Assembly: GCA_013400155.1 (NCBI GenBank)
Contig: VXBM01000007.1
Location: 2,256,861 to 2,320,860 of the forward strand
Source: Helopsaltes ochotensis
Lineage: Eukaryota; Chordata; Aves; Passeriformes; Locustellidae
DNA length: 64,000 nt
Reading direction: 5' to 3'
Every line of letters begins with the position of its first letter. Positions within the stretch are counted from its first letter, which is position 1. Positions 11,401 to 24,604 of the stretch are shown here, one piece after another. Below the pieces are notes generated by a model. The model worked only from the letters and a program-made list of their open reading frames with translations. It made no database searches and was not told the DNA's origin. Position numbers and translations under genes: made by a program.

Positions 11401-14400
11401 TTGTTATTGTTCATGTTTTCAGAGAATTAACAGTTATATCTCCTTTCTGGATATCCAGACTCCTGTTTGAAAATAAAACTACTGGAAAGACTATACTGAA
11501 TATTCAAACATTTTAGACTTGAGAGAAATTTTGATGGTTTTTACTTTATTATATAGCTGAAGTAAAGTAAGTTCAATCAGTGCCGACCATTTTGTTTAAC
11601 ACCTTGGAAGCTCACCTTTTTTAGATGTGCTAAAAGTTAAAGTTCCAGATATAGAGGCTTAGCAATGTTCCTACTCAAATGTGAATGAACATAGGCACTC
11701 TTATCTTACACGACTCTCTTCTTATATAGCTTATTAGCAGAATTTAGCAGTAGGAAAGATTCTATTTCTCAGTGCTTTTGTGCTGTGTATTTTTTTGTTG
11801 TTGTTGGGTGTGTTGGGGGGTTGGTTTCAGTTTTGGGTATTTCTTTTTGAGGCTAGTTGTAATGTGAATACAAGTGATAACAGTGAATCATCAGGAAAAA
11901 AAAAAACCTTTGGAAATAAGCCAGAGTCAAATTCTTTTCTCGTGCTCTGTTCAATCTGCTTCCTCTTTAAAAGAAAACTTTCACATTAGCAGAAAAATAA
12001 ATGCTTAGCCAGAGTTCTTTTTGTGTCCCTTTCAGCAGGGAGAAGGGAATGAGTGTGCTGAGCTCAATGCCCATGCTGGCTTCCTCCTGCCGTGGAGAGT
12101 TAACACTCTAAAGCTTTTTCTTCCCCCTTTATTTCTCTTTCCATTTAATTCTTATGAAAAAGTTGCAATGTTACAATTTTAGTATTGGAAACCAAGCACA
12201 GAGTTTTGTTGTGAGGAACTGAAGTGCTTTGATGTAATCCTATTTTTTTTCTGGGAGAAGTAACTTCTAGTTTTTAAATGGTTGGTGTGGCTAGAAAACA
12301 GCATCGGTACTACAAAGCTCTGAAAGGCACCTCCAGTAAATAAAAATATACCTGTGTATATGATATATATGTGCCCATTACAGAATGCAGATGCAGTATT
12401 CTGTCAAAACCTGCTGGTATGAACTTAAACAAGTCACTTTTCATGTAGTTGCAAGACTAAAACCCCATTCATTAACATAACTAAAGCCTGCTTTGGAAAA
12501 AAATTAACACTTGAATGTTCTTAATGTGAGTACAATTAATTTTCATCAAGGCATGCAGGCTTACCTACAGCAAGGAATAATGCCTTTTTTTTTTTTTTTC
12601 TGTGTACTTACCAAGGACAGGCTGGAGACACACACTCTTTCTCCTTGCAAACAGAGTTAGTTTATTTCTTTGACATATTCAGTAGTAAGTACATTACGTT
12701 TTTGGGTATTTTTACATACTCACTAGTAAGTATATTTTTCATTATAGCTGATGCATGGGAGTTGAGAGTCTCTTAGGTGCCATTGTTTTTATTCCCACCT
12801 GTTTTCCCAGTTTCTAAAATCTCATGTCTAGCTTTTGATTTCTATTTTTCTTTCTAGTTCTGAAGAAAAGTTATGAATGAGATGAGCATTTTGGCTGATG
12901 TCAGGCTTAACTAACTTGCTAATTAAGCCCAACTCCTGAAATGTAGCTTCTGTTTTCCCCTGTACAGATACCACATTACACTTTTTACATATTAAAATCC
13001 ACAAGGAAATGCTTTTCCTGCCATATCTTAGAGTTCCCTGATACCTAGTGCAGTAGCTAGCCTTGCTGGAGCCCCCTTGCATCTCCCAGTGAGCCACAGC
13101 TTGCTGTATAATATGCAAGAGGACATGGATTTTGTAAATGGCTTAGTTTCTACAAAACACTCAACTCCTCTGCACGCTTCAGAAGACCTCGAGCTCTTTC
13201 TGCCTCAATTTCTGAGCAATATTTTCCTGATGTTTGCATGGCACCTAAACCATGTTGACCTTTTCCCTCAGAAAAGAGTTTCTGCAGCCAAAAGAGGTAC
13301 TAGAGGTGTCAGACCAGGGTACTGTTGCTAGTGCTTTTACCTGCCATTGTACTGAGCTCTGCAATGTTGTGATTAGTGCATTTTTGGGACATGGAGCACC
13401 AAAAACAAAAAGGGGAGAGAATCTGTCATGTAGTTGCTCTTAATTGCAAAGATCATTCAGCAGCTGCTACCAACTCCCACCACTGGTGAGATGAGGGATG
13501 TGATGCTTAGTTTTACAGCCTATCTGGAAGCACAGGTATTTTTCAACCATTGTTGGTGGGATTGAGGTTCCTTCACATCTGTCAAAACAGAAACCTGGGT
13601 ATGAAGGAACCTTATGAGAGCAAATGCTAAGTGTCCTGAAGCAGAAATGTTATTAAGTGAAGCTGCAGCTAAGGTGGATCTAAGTCCTGAGGTCCTGTGT
13701 AGAGTTAATTGCCTATGGTTTACTTGGAGGTAATGTTTGTGTGTTGGTGAGAGCCAGAGAGGCTCTTCTGGTGACACCCAGATACAGCCTGGTAACTGCA
13801 CTGCGCTCAGCCCAGGGAAACCTACTGGAGGCCACGTCCCAGTTCCGAGACTGAATGTGGGAGGCTGAGCTAACAATCTCAAGCCTTCCCAGATTTCCTT
13901 AAACTAAACAATCAAGGGAGAAAATACAGCAAATGCAGTTCAAAAATGTCCCTTAAATAGGAAAAAATCCTTCCAGGTACATGAATTGCCCCTAGCGACC
14001 TAGGTTTACCCATAGCTCTTTTACTTTTGCCCTAAATGAAAGTCTTGTTTAAACAAAAAACTGATAGCACAGACCAGCAGTGCTATTTATTGATGTAGAT
14101 AAATTTATTTAAAATTATTTAAGTAGTGCTTTAGCTAGGGAATTAGATCTGTCTAATATGGTACAATATAGCTGGAGGTGCAGAAAACATTCTTACATGG
14201 CAAAAATTATTAAAGGGTTTCTTCCTGGTCCTGAGCTCCTCTGATGTATGTCCTAAGACATGGCCAATGCATGCCTTTTCTTACGGTTCACTGTTTCGTT
14301 ACAGTTTTGTGTGCTAAAGTCTGCCATTTCTGAAGAAAAGGAGTAAATGATGCTGGAAAGTAAATATAATTTGCAGCCTTGGTTTGAACTAAATGTTCAT

Positions 14401-14934
14401 GTTCAGCATATTGTATATTTCTTTATTTTTCTTAAACCTGTTACAAGAATGTTCCATCTGAGCAGTTGCTCTAAAAGCAAATGAAACATAAGGCATCAAT
14501 GTTTGTTCCTGTGTTAGTTCTCTGAGATAAAATGCTTTGTTGTATCCTGCCAATAATTCCTAATTTTTTTTGATATCACAGACTTACACATCAGAGACTC
14601 CAGACTAGAGCAGGCTGCTTTCTTGAGGGTTAGGAGAGACATTCACATTGGAGCACTCCTTAACCTCCAGACAAACCCTTTATCTTCACTAATGTACATT
14701 CTTTTACTTTTCACAACAGATACATACCCCAAATTCTGTTTTGCCATCTGCTCTGCAGCAATTGAGGCTTCAAAGGGTTGGCTATTTATTACTTAATAGC
14801 TATAGATAGAAATACAGTAAATTCTTTACAAAATAAAAATCAATACTCACTGACATACTGCATATTGAGGAAAATAATTGTTTATGGCACACAGCTTAAG
14901 CTGTTCTGGTAATCACGTTGAAAAATACAATATT

Positions 14935-15012
14935 TATTCATTAGATCAAATTTAATGAGGCCTCCTGGCAGTAATTATAAAAATTACTGTAGCAGTAAAT
15001 TACTAATGAGTT
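14935..15012. promoter_or_regulatory. AT-rich block with clustered homeodomain-type sites (possible conserved element)
   Basis: Contains TTTAATGAGG, AGTAATTATAAAAATTACTG (a near-perfect inverted repeat around TAATTA/AATTAC cores), AAATTACTAATGAG. Clustered TAAT/ATTA cores with an inverted arrangement resemble vertebrate developmental enhancers. This is inference from composition only. Confidence 0.25.
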
Positions 15013-16709
15013 GTGATGTGCTTCCTACCTGTGAGGAAGGACTGGGGGTTGAAAAAATTGATATCCAGACAACACTAGGGAGGGTGAGATCTTGAGGCTA
15101 GGAGTCAAGCTCACAGCAGCGCGGAAGTTGTTCACTGCACCGGAATGGTTAAACTAAAAAAAAAGAGGAAAAACAAAAATAGCTGAAAGACTAATACTCA
15201 TGAGTTTCACTTTAAATTGTAGCTCTACGTTTGTTTCCAAACCCACACCTATAGGCAAGGGAACAATGTTATCAATGGGAAGAACAGACTTTTGTACATC
15301 GTCTTGCTACAAACGCAGCCGAAGTGACCTAATTTACTGCAGCAGATCTTCCTCTGGGAACAGCTTCTTGCTTTCCAGTTGTAATAAAGTTCCATGCAAA
15401 ACACAGCAAAGAGGACAATGTTTTCTTAGTGCCCTTAAATCTTCAGAAGAGTCGCCTAAGATGTGGAGCTAAGACAAAGGTTTAAATCCCCCACCAGCTT
15501 GCTTTCATGCAGGGGAGTTTGACCTGGATTTCTTTCTTCTGAGACAAAGCTTTAAGGAATGCAGAGGCTTTTGGTAGCAAATGGTACACAGTATGAATAA
15601 CACCAGGGCATAAAGGTGTAAAAACAGTGCCACTTCTATCAAAGTCCAGGTTGTTGCTGAGTACAGAGTATTGCTGCAGTAGCAGAGACTGGCTAGCAAA
15701 ACGGGTTCTGCTGCATGCCAAAATTAATGCGAAAATGAATTGGCATATAATTGTTTCTATCTCTAGCTTGTAAGGGTGCTGTAGAAGTGACAGGTGGTCT
15801 TTGGTATCGCAAAACCCAATTGAATTGGATAGCTTTTAGCAAATGTGTTAGCAAAAATATTTTTTAAAAGATTTTTTTAAGTCTTTTGCTGCAAAAGATT
15901 GATTCTGTATTGAAACATCTACCCCAAATCAAAAGGAAAAAGGCTGTGTGTTTTTGTCTTTCATGGCATAGAACTGCCTTAAATACACTGTCGAGGCTTT
16001 AAAAGTAACGGGGAAATCTAGCATGACTTATTTACTCCTTATGTTGGTATATTGTACTAAAAGGAGCCACCAGACATGGGTACTTCCACACACTCTTACA
16101 CATTGTAAAGTCAAAAGGGGAGAGAAGTGTAGTCATCTTCCAAGACCCTTGAAAGAAGCAGAAATGCAGGTCCCTTGAACACAGAGATGCTGGCTTTTGT
16201 GGAGCTAGGGGTTTCTTAAGCTGAAATAGTTCCTAAGACTCAAGCGTTACAGTACTGAGCCCGAGGCCCTTTGTGACTTCAGCCTCACACCTAAAAAAAT
16301 GCATACACTGAAAATGCATACAAACCCTTGGGCAAGCTAGGAAATGAACAGCAACAGGTCAGCATACAGCAGGATTGTTTTTGCAGTTTCTGTACTTCCT
16401 ATAAAAGGGTGCAGCTTGTTCCCCCCTCTAAAAAGCAGTGATTTGCAGTGGTTTGGCTAGTTCACATTAGCTGGCTTCTTGTTATTGAAATAAGGCAAGA
16501 AGAGCTTTTGCCATGATGCAATTACAAAAATACAACACCTCTCAGCCACCCAGAAATTGACCTCACTTAACTTCATTGCCACTAAATCCACAGACATACT
16601 CTGTCTGTGCTGTTATGTCACACTGCAGAGAAAAACCATCTGGTTTTGGCTGTAAAGATGGTATCTCTGCTGCTCGAGTGCTGAGTTCTTTTCCTAGTGC
16701 TGCCACGCG

Positions 16710-16778
16710 TTTCCTCAGTGACCTTAGGAAATTCAGTCTTCCCCTGTTTCTCTTTTTAAAGCATGGAAATCCTCTCCA
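16710..16778 (+). repeat. MIR-like SINE fragment (degenerate)
   Basis: The run TTTCCTCAGTGACCTTAGG, then AAATTCAGTCTTCCCCTGTTTC, resembles the MIR core on its complementary strand: GTGACCTTGGGCAAGTCACTT, then CTCTGTGCCTCAGTTTCC. Divergence is high and the flanks are not recognisable. It may instead be chance similarity. Confidence 0.35.
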
Positions 16779-16994
16779 GGCTTTCCCTTGCATTCTGATC
16801 CTGTCTGGAAAAGAAAATAAAGTGTGTTTTTTTATTATTAGATAAACTGAATTTGGCAATGGACAGATGTTCACTTTGCATACAGCTGTGCTGGCTGAAG
16901 ATACATTTTTCTGTCTTTCTGGAGGCTAAATTAACACTGATAGAAAATTCTGTGGTCTTCAGATAGAAAACACTTTAGAAATAAGAATTATTGT

Positions 16995-17066
16995 GGGTTG
17001 GATTTTCAGAATTGCTGTCAGCCACAGTTGAAATCAGTGGAAGCTGTGGGCTGAAAAAACCTGGAG
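16995..17066. repeat. Relic of an ancient palindromic MITE-like element
   Basis: GGATTTTCAGAATTGCTGTCAG then CCACAG, GAAATCAGTGGAAG, CTGTGGGCTGAAAA. The centre (TTGAAATCAGTGGAAG) and the flanking CAGCCACAG / CTGTGGGCTG arms form an inverted repeat. This resembles the amniote 'gattttcagaa... cccattgaaatcaatggga' family of short palindromic elements known from turtles, crocodilians and birds. The family name is not certain. Confidence 0.4.
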
Positions 17067-20000
17067 CCCTGAACTACAATTGTTTACAGGAATGTAGAAA
17101 TAGTTAATGGCTGGCACAGGATTTTGGATCAATCTCCAGTAAAAGCTCGCAGGTAAATACAAAAGGTAGATGTGGTGGAACGCTCCTATGTGGTTTTTTG
17201 CCTGTGCTGTTTTTTGATGTTTGTTTCCTGTTTTTTTTCACTGCAGAATGCAGGTTTGAGGACTTACTGCCCAGAAGGCTACAAGCTTTCATCATAGCTG
17301 TCTGACTATTGTCTAATGATGCAAAATAGGTTTTCAGTTAGTATTGTGAATTCTTAGGGCAAAATGAGAGCAATTTACTTAATGTTTCTCCTACACTTAT
17401 GAAATTATTTTACTGTACGTGGAGGAAGGGGGGACGCTGTGGAACTAAATCCAAAAACTAAATAATAACGATGTAGCTTTTAAGAGAGAATGTCTCACGA
17501 TCTGACATAAGTAATAAGATTGTTGCTGTGCCCTATTACTATAATTAAATTACATTATGCTATTGCATTAAACTAATCTGTCAGTAATACTGTACTTAGC
17601 AGCAAGATTTTGTCACATAAACATTATATGCCTTTAAACTTCTGCATTTTGTCTTGTAAAATGCAGGGAAAATACAGAAATTGGAAGAGCAGGATATAAC
17701 ATGAAAAGCTATAGCAGTGGAAAAAGGCCAGCTGGTTCAACATGCCAGTCCTTTTAAAGCAGGTAAGTAGTGTTAGAATACATTTTCCAAAAGGGTGGAA
17801 CATGAGATGCACGCGTGAGGTGCCTGCTATTACTTTGAAAATGTTAGGTAGCGATCTAAAAATTATCTTTCTAGTCTTTTCCCAAACTACAGAACACGTA
17901 AGGTTAAATCAGAAGCTGCTGAGAGTAAACTGTTAAGAAAAACATGCAAATAATAACTGAAATGAAGCTGCAATCTTTTATCTGAACAGAGGCAGAAAAA
18001 GAAGGGGGCTACGGATCACTTAGACTATGATCAGTGAAACGGCAGCTGATCAGAGAGGTGCAGTCTTTAGAACAATGCTAGCTTTTGCAGACCCAGGAAG
18101 CAGAATAATATTTTCTAAACTGAAGACTGTATTCCCATCGTAACAGATCAAACCATCTTTCAGAGCAGCAGATCCTGTCCTCTCTCTGCCTGGTAAGCTG
18201 TTGTACATTTATTCTGGTGCTAGTTCTTTTCCAAATGAGTTACTGGTGCTTTCATCCACATCCTGTTGACAGCTATCCCTTTCTCACCTTTGCAAAATAC
18301 AGACTGTGTTAATTGTTCCTTTTTGTTATCATGTACAATTACTCGGATTTTAGCAAAAATTATCAAGGAAAATGACAAGCAGATTTCTGTCCCTTTGCTT
18401 ACCTCTCCCAAAGATAGCATATAGACACACATTATAAACTTACTGTATGCCAAACTGCTGTAACGGGGACTAGAGCATTTGCTGTTCTTCCTGTATTTGC
18501 CTCTGCCTTAAAGTGTTCACTGAACCATCCTCGTCTGCACTCCCTATGATCTAATTGTGCCAGCAATATGCCAGGATGGACATGCTGTTCATTAAGGATT
18601 CAGATGTGTACAGGGGTTCTCTTCCAGTTCCTGGGGGTAGGAACAGGATGAAAACCTTGTGAGACTTTATTAAGTCTTATAAGACTGCCACCCCTTGCCT
18701 CTGGCAGCTTCAGGGGTGGGAATTAGCCTTTACAGGGAGGTTATCATCTGTAATACATATTTATGCTGTGTCCATCCTGTATAAGAATGCTCTCAGTAAA
18801 ACTTCTAGGCTGTAATAATACTTTGCACTTCTTTGTTGCCTTTCATCTGAGCATTTCATTGCGCCTTTAAAAGCTTTCATTAGCTAGAATTCACAACCCT
18901 GTTGTGCAGTAACTGTGGATTAACACCTCCACCACATGCAAAATACAGTTCAGAGAAGCAAGGACTGGAGTAAGTGGTTTAAAAAGCTGGAAGGAATGGG
19001 GGGTGTGGGAGGAAATTGAATTGATTATTTCCATATCTGTGTGCTAGCTCTGTGTTTTCTGTCTAAATGTCTTAGACTTGGATTGATGTTCTGGCTTCGT
19101 TCTGCTGCATTTTTTAATGCTGATGTGTAGCAAATTTAGCATTGTTTCAAAATTCTGAAGATATTCATTTGCAGGTTCATTTATTATCTGCTGGAAATCT
19201 ATCCTTTGATAACTGGATGCAGATGTAGCCATGAGAGTGATATAATTGCCTGTGGAGCTAGGTATGCATTTTAAGTATTGCTAAGCTACAGGGTCTAGTT
19301 TCCCCGGGATATGTATGATTCCTGTGAATGCCAGTTACACACATTCCAGAGAAGAGAATATGCCCCTAAAGCTACAATGTCCTTCGTGCATAGCCTCCAA
19401 TCCTCTACAAAGCTTACATTTCACAGGATTCAACATTATTGGTTCTTTTGGGATCAATGAGAAACTCACCACCCATCTACAGTATCTCTGAATTACAGAG
19501 CAGAACCAGATCAAACACAGAAGAGTTCCCTCATTTATCCTGCCTCTGTAATACATCAGAGTGTGTGCTGCATTCATTTTGTGTAGGCGGGCTGGTGTCT
19601 AATGTACTCTGTGAACATATTTATAAAGGATTAACCTGTGCCTGGTGTTCCTAAAAACTGATTTAGTTAAAATACATATTTTATTCTACTTGTCTCAACC
19701 ATACAAATCATTCCTGTTTAGCTTTGATGTTAGTCATTTTTGCTGCAGTGTAATGCAGTGCACATTCTCAGTAGTCCTGCTATGTATGACAGGCTTTTTT
19801 CCCCTAGCCAATACTTCTCAGTGCATTGTATAATCTGCGTCTGAGAATTTTAACCTGCAGTGAAAGTGTTCACTAATAGAATGTACTGCTTAGCAAACGC
19901 TGGAACACTGAGGGTTTGAATAGGGTGCTCTTCCTTTCAAAGTGTTTAGAAGCAAACTGGATGTAGAAGGTCAGGAATCACAGGTGCTGGGAAGGACCTG

Positions 20001-23000
20001 GATGCACTTTGTACCTGGAATGCTCTGTGTGCACACACACTCAGACCTGGCACCTGTCTTGCTAAGAAAGATCCAGTAAAGTGAAGCTCCTGGACTGCAG
20101 ACAATTGCAGCCCTACCTCCCACCAGCCCCGAGTTAAGTATGTATATTTAAAATTACTTACTTTAACACAGGCAACATTTAGAAATTTGCTTTGTATAGG
20201 AAAAGGATTAAAAGGAAATACTGATGAATAGCTTGGCAACAGGGAGTTCTGACCCTCACCTGCAATACATGAGGATAGTTCCAAAATGTGAAGGGCAGTT
20301 TGAGAAGCTGCTGCCTAAGAACTTGGGATAAAACTGAAGAAGGGCAGACTTCTGATTAAGGATTAAGGGTAATTTAATAAAGTTATCCACCATGGGAAAA
20401 ATGACCAAAGCAAACCTGTTTCTTCAGATATTTGACAGCCAATCTTGAAGTTTCTTCTCAGCTTGATCTTCAACCAAGAATTCAGGGCTTGGTTTTTAGT
20501 TCTGGTGTTTTGGTTTTTATTTTGTATCAGCCTACACTGGGATAGCAACTGTGTGAAAAAGCTTATAGAGTTTTCAGTATCTTCTGGGAGAAAGGAATAG
20601 TGGTAGTTGATTATACTTTTGCTGTTCATCTGATTGCCAATGAATTCAAGGAGTGCAGGCCACTATAAATTATGTTCTTGATACCACAGTTTTTGTATAA
20701 CACCTGTGTTAGATATTGTACCATCAGTCCATCTTATCCGGATGTAAGAAAACAGAAAAATCAATGTGTAACAGGGGGAGGAAGATTCTTCTCAGCAGCC
20801 CATCAGGCAGTTTTTGTAGTTCATTTTCTTCCCCATTGTTCAAATACTAACTCAGAAGCTTGCAAATGTTTCTGTTTCTTGCCAAGACAGTGGTGCTTTT
20901 GCCCTGGCACACATTAATGTTTTTTTCCCTTTTCTTGTGTTTTGAGTGCAGCTGAACAACAAATTTCTCTGTTTAACAAGCAACTTCCTCATATTAAAAG
21001 TTTTTTCCAAACTGAACTATCTTTTTTTTATTATGTCAGCACACTTCTGCATTTGTATTTGTTAATTAAATACTGACAAGTGAATAGCAGCAAGTGCAGA
21101 AATATTGTGTGTTTGTGGGCTTTCAGAACAGCCCCTCTGGAACCTCAGCCTATCTGTCTCAAGGAGCCACGGCAGCAGCCGTGCTTTGAGAGGTAGCCAG
21201 TAAGACAGTGAGTTGGTATTCGTGAAGCAAGAGTGGCTCCTTCAAAAGAAATCTAACCTCTTTTCTGTGATTTCATGTGCATTAGACTTAACAGTACTCT
21301 CAGAAATTTTCATGCAAGTTACACCCATTTTGCACCCCTCCCTGAAATGGAGATAGTTTTGTTTTAAAGCAGCAAAATAATTTGCTGCCTGTTTTCTCAC
21401 CAATATGAGAGACTTTCTTTAAGTGGAAGTTGGCTCATCGGAGGCCAAAGGAGGACATGGATAGATGGATGGATGTGTGTGTACGTGCATCTGGAGTTCT
21501 TTTGTTCTCTCCCAGTTAGCTTTGACTGTTAAAACAGCCATTTCAGTAATTTCTTGGCTGGCTTTGCAGGAAATAAAATCTTGGTCTTTGCTGCTCCTGG
21601 AAGAGAGGTTGTCATAATGTTGCTCCCCCACTTGACTGACAGACACCTTTGCGAACACACAGCATGTTTCATCTCAAAGCACTCGATGAATATCCTTAAC
21701 CCCCCCCTCTGGACCAGCCCACCTCTACTTGCAATGCTCCTTGTCTTTTCTCACATGATCACAATCCTTGCCTTTTGTTCCTCCTTCTCAGGAGTTAATA
21801 CCTCCCCACCTTACAAGTCAGCAGCAGATTCTGTCAGTTTAAAACCCCAAATAACAAACCCTCCTACCCTGAAGGCCTTTTCCTTTCAAGCATGTATTTT
21901 TCTAGCCTGTGAGGGAGTCAGTGCCATAACCCTGAGTTTTCATGGAATAGTTTCTAAGCCTGTATCTGTGTATCATGAATATCTTCCAAAGAGGGAATGA
22001 ACATCCCCTCTTCTGGCAGCTCCTGTATTTTGTGCCTTCCTGCCCTCCCTCCCCACCATCCTCTGTTCCTTATATGCCCCTTCACATAATCCCCTCTACA
22101 TGTGATGTCTCTTTTCAAATCCTCATTCACTGCTGCTCTCACCTCAGCCTGCTCCAGCCGTTGCCAGACAATGCAGTCACAGCCCAGAACCCAAACATTT
22201 TTTGCCTCTGTTACGGCATCCCACTGTTGGTCTTTTGCAGATTTCCAGAAAGCTGAATGACCCATGACACAAGTTTCCAATCTTTCTCTTTCCTCCACAC
22301 TCTATTTCCCTATCTGTTGAATTTCTGTGGCCTGAGAAAGAAAGCATCAGCTTGGTTTTTTTTTTTATTTTTACCCCACTTAATATCTCTGGCATCACAT
22401 CACCACCTTTCTAGCTGAGGGGTTTTTTGGCAATTTGTGGTATTGCTTCTTGCTTCTTAAAATGCTGTTGTTAAGAAATACTAGACACATCTGCCCTGGG
22501 GATAGTTGAGTGTCTCTAAGCCAGAGAGAGGACACTGCTGGCTTAGAGGCAAGAGGTGACTCCTCCACAGAAACATGAAATAGGTGACATATAGGGCCAG
22601 CATTACCAGAATTCGTGTTCATTTCAAAGACACAGAAAATGATCCTGAAGATAAACTAGATCTGAGATTGTTAGGTGATCTGATGATCTCTGTCATTTTA
22701 TCACTTGTGTTTGCTGTTTCTGACGTGTTTGCTGAGCCCAACATGCTTAAACTGTGCACGTATTTTGATTTTTCCCTTTACCTCCTCACTCTGTCCCACC
22801 TTACTTTAAAACATCAGCTGCTTAGAAATCAAAGGAGTTTTTTCAGATGTCTCAGATGGTGGCATGTCAGGTAGGTATATAAGAGACAGAGAGGTTTAAA
22901 ACAGGGAGGATAAAACTGTCATGATGACTGAGGCCTCCGCATGCTTTGCAGCGTGCATGAGAGGGAGAATGTCCTTCTCTGGAGGAAGCTCACAGCTCCT

Positions 23001-24491
23001 GCTACTGACAGTTACTATGGCGTTTTAGATATGGCAGTGATTCAAGTTTTGTTTTCAGTCTCTGTTGTTCTTTTTTTTTTCACCTTCCCAAACCCAGGGG
23101 ACTGACAGCCCTCCACCAGTCCTGTCTAAGTGTAACCGCTCTGGTGCCTCCCTTTCACCTGCTCCGCAGTCCCTCCTTGTAAATGCTGTGTTCCAGCAGG
23201 GAGGCTGTCTTGGAGCCCAGCTGCATAACACTGCTTCACAGCAATGATTTTGCTCCCTGGTGACTCACTGCATTTTGCACCTGATGGTAAAAGATAATCT
23301 GTCACCTTAAATCCTACTAGTTCTGCAAGATAGCTTTTATATAATCAGTGGGTACTTTTACCCTCTTTTGTCCAAACATGAATATAAGGTCCAGCTTGAA
23401 TCCCCCATATATTTTTTTAAAGAAAGCAGCTGTGTTGTCCTTCAGGAAAACAGCTTGTAATTTAGCATTACTGTGTTATATCCCCTAGGCAACGCTTTCT
23501 GTCTTCAGGACATATATTTATCACAGACATCACAGTATCTCTATGGTGGTATAGTTTTCCATCAAGGAAAGCTAAAAGAGCATTTAATTCCATAAAGCTC
23601 TGATTGATCTTCACCACAATGTACCTCTGGTGCTTTTCTCAATGTCTCCTCTGCTGAACAAGATTTCTTCTTCCACTTTTGATCTCTCAGAAGTCTGAAC
23701 TGATCTCAGAAGTGTGGGCTTGCTTTGCCTTCTAGCGCTACCTGTCTTTGTGCTTGGCAGAGCTTTCCTGTCCTTTGGTCAGCTCTGGAGTCCTGGTTAG
23801 CTCCATCAGCCAGTGACTCTTTGCCTCACTCAGGAGGCTACCTGTGGAGAATTGAATGTATGTCAGCAAGGAAATAATCTGCCAGCCTTGGATGGCTCTC
23901 ACTTTTTGTTTTCAGTTTCATTTTTGGTATCATAAAACAGTAATGGAGAGTAGATAGAGGGACACATCTTAAGGTGTTCAATTAGGATGAACAGAAACAT
24001 CATGACCCCACTACTTGCTCTAAAACTTTTCTCTGTTTTTAACAGAGGCTGTTTTGTTAATTGCTCCTTCTTCCGGTGATCATTTCACCCTCGAGCTCAG
24101 AGGAGTGCCCTTTCATTGCTACAAATTCTGATCCCAAAAATCACAAGAAACCAAGCTTGGTCTTCTGAGTAGCAGATATTAAGTGCTACAGCACTTGTCA
24201 AATGTATTTGATCAGTGCACACAGCTTGAGAAAATAGCAAGCAAGGAAGGAAGAAGTGCGAATGCAAATTTCAGAGAAATCTTTCAAAGTCTGCAGTAAT
24301 TGGCAAGGTAAATGCAAGGCTCTTTCTGCTTTTCATAACACTGGTAATATCAGTTTACGATAAAAAAGCTATTCTGAGTTACAGAAGAAGGTAAGATATT
24401 TGCCAAAAAAATTCTTCAGTTTCAATTCTATTTTTTTTATAATGGACATGAAGTGCCATCCATAGTGAATGACTGTTGGCATTCGACTTAC

Positions 24492-24604
24492 CACTGAGCA
24501 ACTGTATGTTGATGGATAAGCCAGTCTCATCCAAGTGTCAGGAAGATTATCAAAAAAAGAGCTGTCTCTAGTTGCTCCATCTCTGAGGAGATTGCCAACT
24601 CACC
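24492..24604 (-). pseudogene. Dynein remnant 10: GEL..S.ME..VPDTW..LAYPSTY exon with frameshifts
   Basis: The acceptor TTTTCTTTTGTTAG precedes GELAISSEMEQLETALF; a T-run of seven then shifts the frame and DNLPDTWMRLAYPSTYS continues in the next frame. After TACAGT a second small deletion precedes TGCTCAGTG, the remains of SLAQW, followed by a GTAAGT donor. This is an unmistakable dynein heavy chain C-terminal exon (VP.(S/T)W...AYPS.(Y)(S/G)LA.W). The two frameshifts make it non-coding as read. Confidence 0.9.

Larger units (their letters stand above)
8431..24491. other. Intergenic stretch without a recognised gene
   Basis: About 16 kb of AT-rich sequence between the CDCA7 poly(A) signal and the last dynein remnant. 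I found no exon with a recognisable protein. The longest frames (a 148-codon plus-strand ORF at 21554-22000 and a 120-codon minus-strand ORF at 13520-13882) have no family signature, no paired splice sites and low-complexity content. Included here are a MIR-like fragment near 16.7 kb, a palindromic-element relic near 17.0 kb and an AT-rich TAATTA-bearing block near 14.95 kb, listed separately. Final C-terminal dynein exons would be expected just below 24.49 kb, but I could not identify them. Confidence 0.6.

Noticed and set aside
21554..22000. 148-codon plus-strand ORF
   Set aside because: No domain, no paired splice sites, pyrimidine-rich composition with overlapping frames on the other strand.
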